Shown in pieces: positions 60,212-64,000 of a DNA stretch of 64,000 nt (position 1 is its first letter; each line of letters opens with the position of its first letter). The notes under the pieces are model-generated. The model saw only the letters and a program-made list of their open reading frames with translations. It had not been told where the DNA came from and made no database searches. The stretch covers positions 310,001 to 374,000 of the forward strand of contig NZ_QQWI01000002.1 of the NCBI RefSeq assembly GCF_004125825.1, given 5' to 3'. The position numbers were made by a program, and so were the translations under genes. The stretch comes from Fusibacter sp. A1. Its GTDB lineage: Bacteria > Bacillota > Clostridia > Peptostreptococcales > Acidaminobacteraceae.

Positions 60212-61021
60212 ATGAGAAAAATAATTGTGATTTTGCTGCTCATAGCTATCGGACTCGGTGTGATCTATGTTTGGCCGATACTGGATAGGGAAGACATGGG
60301 GCTTGTCCTCCTAAAGGGGATAGTCAGCATTCCTTTCAATTCGACTAGCTATGCTGAGTTAGACGATGAGAGCCATAGCCTGGTTTCATTCAAATATAAA
60401 AATGAACTGCCGCTTGTCGAGTACATGCGGGATATCGGATGGAAGTATAGGGAGCGTCTTGGTTCGGGCTATGTGTTTTCAAGGGCTGGTATCGACGTAA
60501 TCGTTGAAACCAATCTTTATGGCAATTGGTTTATTGTATGGGAGTTACCCGAGGAAACAAATTTTGAACTAGGTTTTTACTTTCTTAAGAACGAGTTCGT
60601 AGAAGAACTTTCCACCAACGACTTGGATCTTTCTGAAGCTACGCTCATGTTCTCCGAAAAAGACATTGAAAGTTACCGGTGGGATTCGCATGAAATTGTC
60701 TTTAAGCCTAATTTCATCACTTATCTGAAAGACATGAAAACAGATAAGAGAGAAGATGGGATCTTAAAATTGTCTGGTGGATCCGAATATTTCAATACAG
60801 ACCAGAAGGACTACTTTATCGTTTCGCTTCATGGTAACGCGATCTATAGCGGGCATTTTGAACAATCGCCGATCTCCTCGATGTATCAGCCATCCATTAA
60901 GATGCTTGATACCGAAAGCGGCATCAGATTAGAGGCGGTCGAGACTGAATACGAGATTGTAGATAAAAGAGAAAATGAGACCTTATATGAGCTGTTAAAA
61001 GAGCTGGGGCTCATCGAATAG
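60212..61021 (+). CDS. Unknown anchored or secreted protein
   Basis: A 269-residue protein with an N-terminal hydrophobic segment (about 4-22, VILLLIAIGLGVIYVWP) acting as anchor or signal, and an extracytoplasmic domain with alternating strands and charged loops. A GAGGTG site precedes the ATG. A hairpin, TCAGGT-GCGGTTTG-ACCTGA (60177-60196), lies just before that site. No family was recognised. A terminator follows. Confidence 0.55.
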   Translation: MRKIIVILLLIAIGLGVIYVWPILDREDMGLVLLKGIVSIPFNSTSYAELDDESHSLVSFKYKNELPLVEYMRDIGWKYRERLGSGYVFSRAGIDVIVETNLYGNWFIVWELPEETNFELGFYFLKNEFVEELSTNDLDLSEATLMFSEKDIESYRWDSHEIVFKPNFITYLKDMKTDKREDGILKLSGGSEYFNTDQKDYFIVSLHGNAIYSGHFEQSPISSMYQPSIKMLDTESGIRLEAVETEYEIVDKRENETLYELLKELGLIE

Positions 61022-61029
61022 AGGTGTTT

Positions 61030-61082
61030 AAAAGGGCTGTCGCACGACGATTTAATCAATCGTTATGTGACAGCCCTTTTTT
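61030..61082. terminator. Bidirectional terminator
   Basis: AAAAGGGCTGTC pairs with GACAGCCCTTTT, with an inner ACGAT/ATCGT stem and T/A runs on both sides. It serves the unknown gene and the convergent c-di-GMP gene. Confidence 0.9.
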
Positions 61083-61085
61083 AGG

Positions 61086-63383
61086 TCAAGCTGATAATTC
61101 CTTGTTCATCAGTTCTAGGAACACAAGCACAAGCTGCGGATCGAACTGGGTGCCTGAATGGGCTTTTATCTCGTTGATGGCTTCGTCTGGCGACATGGGT
61201 TTTCGATAGGGTCTAACGTCTGTCATAGCGTCATAGGCGTCGATAATCGATAAAAGACGACAAGCCAGAGGGATAGACTCTCCACTGAGTCCGAAGGGAT
61301 AACCGCTGCCATCCCACCATTCATGATGTTTATAGATCCATTCCGAGATAGGCATCAACTCACTGGATGACTCGGCGATCCTAAACCCGATTTCGGTATG
61401 GCGCTTGATTTCGGAGTACTCTTTAAAGGTCAACTTTTCCGGTTTAAACAAAATAGTATCACTGATGCCTGTTTTACCTATATCGTGGAAATGCGCGAAC
61501 AGAGCCAGATTTGAAAGTTCGGCCTGGGGATAGTTGATCATCGTCGCCATCTTCATCAAAAGATCACTCATTCTATCTATATGGCCCTGAGCGACAAAAT
61601 CACGGTCTTCAAGCAATTTGCTCAAGATGCCTATATTTCTACTCTTTGTACTCTGGCGGTGGAAAAGCTTCTCGCGGTACATAAAGTCATCGGCGCACTT
61701 GATCATGTCCTCGACGGTTGGATAGTCTGGACCGTGAGTACAGAAACCTAGTGAAATGCTAAAGGGAATCATTCTGGATTCCTTGTTCAGCTGCTCGATC
61801 TGGGACTGGATGTCGAGTTTTGCAGTTAAAACATCCTCCTCCTTCCAGCCCCTGAGCACGACGATGAACTCGTCACCGCCGATACGTGCGACAAACTCGG
61901 CGTGCTCGAACTGAAGCTTGAGCAGATCTGCCACCGTCTTCAGGTAGGTGTCGCCGGCATCGTGGCCCATCGTGTCGTTCACAAGCTTCAGACCGTCGAT
62001 ATCCACCATGATGAAGGTGATGCCATCAAGGGGCTGCTTTCTCATTTTGGTCAGCTGAAGTTCAAAGTAGTTGCGATTGAACAGCGATGTCGGCGTATCG
62101 GTGATGCTTAAATCAAAAATGGTCTTTTCAGAGTTCACCCTGTCGGTGATATCGCGCACCACAGAAATCACTTCTTCATCATTCAGTTTTGAAAACCTTG
62201 ATTCAAAGTATTTTGTTGTTTTTCCGTTCACTTCGTATTCGATGGGGCTGACTTCCTCGCATAGTAGTGCCTGTTCGATTGCGATTTCAAAACTTTTGGC
62301 GATTCCGGCACTTAAGAATTCGCTGATATGGTGATGGAGGTATTCATCAGATTGGATATCCAGCGATTCGGTACCATGGGGTGTCAGGTAATCCACGATA
62401 ATGCCATGCCTGTTGATCAAAATCACAGAGTCAGGCATGGATTCGATAATGGCCTGCAGTTTCTTTTCGTTGTATTTGAGTTGATGCAGGGCTGTAGACA
62501 AATCGGTCGTATTTTTCCTTACCGCCAGCCTTAGCTGCAGGTTCCAGAACACTAGGAAGATAAGAACGACAAGGGTAGCCAATATTGCGGTCTTAAGGTA
62601 TTTGCTCATGATGTCTTCAAGCAGGGTTGATTTTCCGTACCACAGCTCGAGGATCGACTCTCTTTCGAATGGTGTTATTTTGTCAAAGCCGTCTTCGATA
62701 ACAGAGACCAAGGCGCTATTCTCTTTTAAAACCGCCCTATGAAACTGCCCTGTGTACAGAGGTTCGGTATGGTTGAATGTATCTTGGAGGCCGTATTTGT
62801 ATAGAAAGTAGCGTGCTGGTGGGTTATCCACAGCAAAGATGACCACCTCATTTTCAGAAGCGGCGGCAATAATCGCTTCGTAGCTGTCGTATAGTTCGAT
62901 ATTTTCCACACCGGCGTCTTCAAGTACGTTGATAGCCTGGTCGCCCTTCTTTGCAGCGACAGTAAAGCCTTTCAGCGACTCGGCCGAATTGATGCCTGAA
63001 ATATTTTTATGGAAAAAGATGGACACGTCGATGTCTTCGTAAGGCTCTGTGAAAGCATAGATTTTTTCACGGTCCGTATTTTTGAAGATGGTATCTATGA
63101 CATCGTATTCACCGCGGTTCATGGCTTCAAGAGCTTGCGACCAGTTCATGGCGGTGATGTTGACCTTGATGCCTGTCTTGTCTTCAAAAAGACTCCATTC
63201 GTCGATCAAAATGCCTCGAAGCATTCCGTCCGAATCATAAAAGACAAAGGGCGGGTAGTTATCATCCATCACAACATTGATTTCTGAATGCTCGGCGGGC
63301 GATGCCAAAAGGATGTTGATTGAAAGAAGTACGAACAAAAATACTGCAATGACTATGTATTTGAAATTTTTCATATAATTCAC
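61086..63383 (-). CDS. Hybrid c-di-GMP protein: solute-binding sensor, PAS, GGDEF and HD-GYP
   Basis: The 765-residue protein begins with a signal/anchor helix (about 8-27), an SBP_bac_3 sensor (about 33-255, VVMDDNYPPFVFYDSDGMLR), a membrane helix (about 264-283) and a PAS domain (about 305-415, ESMPDSVILINRHGIIVDYL). The GGDEF domain (about 430-580) has intact ARIGGDEFIVVL but no RxxD I-site. The HD-GYP domain (about 595-765) has FHDIGKTGISD and HHEWWDGSGYPFGLSG. Both synthesis and breakdown of c-di-GMP are thus encoded in one chain, with a small-molecule sensor outside. It is monocistronic. Confidence 0.93.
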   Translation of the reverse strand: MNYMKNFKYIVIAVFLFVLLSINILLASPAEHSEINVVMDDNYPPFVFYDSDGMLRGILIDEWSLFEDKTGIKVNITAMNWSQALEAMNRGEYDVIDTIFKNTDREKIYAFTEPYEDIDVSIFFHKNISGINSAESLKGFTVAAKKGDQAINVLEDAGVENIELYDSYEAIIAAASENEVVIFAVDNPPARYFLYKYGLQDTFNHTEPLYTGQFHRAVLKENSALVSVIEDGFDKITPFERESILELWYGKSTLLEDIMSKYLKTAILATLVVLIFLVFWNLQLRLAVRKNTTDLSTALHQLKYNEKKLQAIIESMPDSVILINRHGIIVDYLTPHGTESLDIQSDEYLHHHISEFLSAGIAKSFEIAIEQALLCEEVSPIEYEVNGKTTKYFESRFSKLNDEEVISVVRDITDRVNSEKTIFDLSITDTPTSLFNRNYFELQLTKMRKQPLDGITFIMVDIDGLKLVNDTMGHDAGDTYLKTVADLLKLQFEHAEFVARIGGDEFIVVLRGWKEEDVLTAKLDIQSQIEQLNKESRMIPFSISLGFCTHGPDYPTVEDMIKCADDFMYREKLFHRQSTKSRNIGILSKLLEDRDFVAQGHIDRMSDLLMKMATMINYPQAELSNLALFAHFHDIGKTGISDTILFKPEKLTFKEYSEIKRHTEIGFRIAESSSELMPISEWIYKHHEWWDGSGYPFGLSGESIPLACRLLSIIDAYDAMTDVRPYRKPMSPDEAINEIKAHSGTQFDPQLVLVFLELMNKELSA

Positions 63384-63534
63384 CTATTGAATAATTGCCT
63401 TTATTAATTGCCGTTAACAGTAAAATTATATAATACATACCCAAGTATTACTAGTGAACACGCTGATAATGAATCATTTTGAGTCATTTTTAAGTTGAAC
63501 CGCAATAAAATCAAAAAAAAAATCAAATTGTGGA

Positions 63535-63561
63535 TTGGCAGCCCCTAAATTGTGCTATAAT
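63535..63561 (+). promoter_or_regulatory. Promoter of the SulP gene
   Basis: TTGGCA (63535-63540), a short 15-base spacer and an extended -10, TGCTATAAT (-10 at 63556-63561). Confidence 0.55.
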
Positions 63562-63607
63562 TCGATTTGGCAACAATATGACAAAAAAAGAAAGTGAGCT
63601 GACATAG

Positions 63608-64000
63608 ATGTCGATATTCAAACCCAAATTCTTTTCAACCTTAAAGGGGTATACCCTAAATCAGTTTTTTAAAGATTTGACCGCTGGTGTTATCGTAGCG
63701 ATCATAGCGCTACCGCTGTCTATCGCACTTGCCATAGCATCGGGTGTTTCACCGGAAAAAGGACTGCATACGGCGATTGTCGCCGGATTTATCATTTCGT
63801 TCTTAGGCGGAAGCCGTGTGCAGATCGGAGGACCTACAGGCGCCTTCATGGTTATCGTATATGGCATAGTCGTCAATTTTGGAATAGACGGCCTGATCAC
63901 TGCCACGTTTTTGGCAGGAATCCTCATCACATTGATGGGCCTGTTTAAACTTGGCGGTCTTATCAAATTCATACCTTATCCGATCACCACAGGATTTACA
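63608..64000 (+). CDS. SulP family anion transporter, cut by the window edge
   Basis: The first 131 residues of a SulP/SLC26-type permease are visible. They include the N-terminal block DLTAGVIVAIIALPLSIALAIASGVSPEKGL (about 24-54) and the family's GSRVQIGGPTGAFMVIVYGIV (about 78-98). These proteins carry sulfate, bicarbonate or other anions across the cytoplasmic membrane. The gene runs off the end, so a C-terminal STAS domain cannot be seen. The upstream ribosome site is weak. Confidence 0.92.
   Translation, partial: MSIFKPKFFSTLKGYTLNQFFKDLTAGVIVAIIALPLSIALAIASGVSPEKGLHTAIVAGFIISFLGGSRVQIGGPTGAFMVIVYGIVVNFGIDGLITATFLAGILITLMGLFKLGGLIKFIPYPITTGFT

Noticed and set aside
1..64000. tRNA, rRNA, insertion sequences, prophage or integrated elements
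   Set aside because: I looked for transposase or integrase genes, tRNA-like ends and terminal repeats and found none; gene content and codon use look uniform.

Overview
This 64 kb window looks like chromosomal DNA from an anaerobic or microaerobic low-to-mid GC Firmicute of the class Clostridia. The evidence is a Val T-box leader, a SAM-I riboswitch, AGGAGG-type ribosome binding sites, U-tract terminators, a flavodiiron O2/NO reductase, NusG-domain-II, DUF4364 and DUF6305 families, S-layer homology (SLH) and copper-amine-oxidase-like wall modules, a PrdR-like sigma-54 activator and a cysteine desulfidase. I would guess a Fusibacter-like lineage, but that is inference. I see no rRNA, tRNA, CRISPR, insertion sequence or prophage.

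Layout. 0-7.8 kb: a cut HAD phosphatase, a possible standalone small RNA, a NUDIX hydrolase, an MsbA-like ABC exporter, flavodiiron protein FprA, a Cys-Cys protein with ApbE flavin transferase, and divergently NusG-II and DinB. 7.8-15.2 kb: a tightly overlapping folate operon (pabA-pabB-pabC-nucleotidyltransferase-folE-folP-folB-folK) ending in a DAHP synthase that feeds chorismate, then a YihY membrane protein. An odd 14-nt repeat array inside a 16-bp inverted repeat follows. 15.6-24 kb: an ArsB/NhaD-type permease, dihydrofolate reductase, a second PabC-like enzyme, a Gx-type transporter, PspC/LiaF-like envelope-stress proteins and several unknowns. 24-28.5 kb: T-box-valS-folC and a cold-shock gene. 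28.7-32.7 kb: a pseudouridine-kinase-like gene with an operator on its promoter, an SLH-cytochrome b5 fusion, a SAM riboswitch controlling a NIL-ferredoxin and MetF, and a DUF4364 regulator.

32.8-38.1 kb holds the clearest regulatory story. An operon (QueG-like Fe-S protein, polysaccharide deacetylase, a 46-aa membrane peptide, a sigma-54 activator with a four-cysteine sensor domain) precedes a consensus -24/-12 promoter. That promoter has three TCTCA-N3-TGAGA activator sites and drives L-cysteine desulfidase. 38.3-45 kb: a secreted beta-propeller protein, a YjiH-family membrane protein, hpt, PspC, a patatin-like lipase and an M20 peptidase homologue whose usual catalytic Glu is His.

45-64 kb is a sensing region. 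A four-gene operon (anchored family-5 solute-binding protein, DUF6305 protein, polytopic histidine kinase, response regulator) has no transporter subunits and looks like a binding-protein-dependent two-component system. Nearby are a GGDEF protein, an overlapping pair of solute-binding protein and HD-GYP phosphodiesterase, and a single protein joining binding domain, PAS, GGDEF and HD-GYP. Interspersed are a CDF metal exporter, an AI-2E-type permease, a glutaredoxin-zinc ribbon fusion, a glucosaminidase-like membrane protein, a clostripain-family protease, a GNAT acetyltransferase and the start of a SulP transporter.
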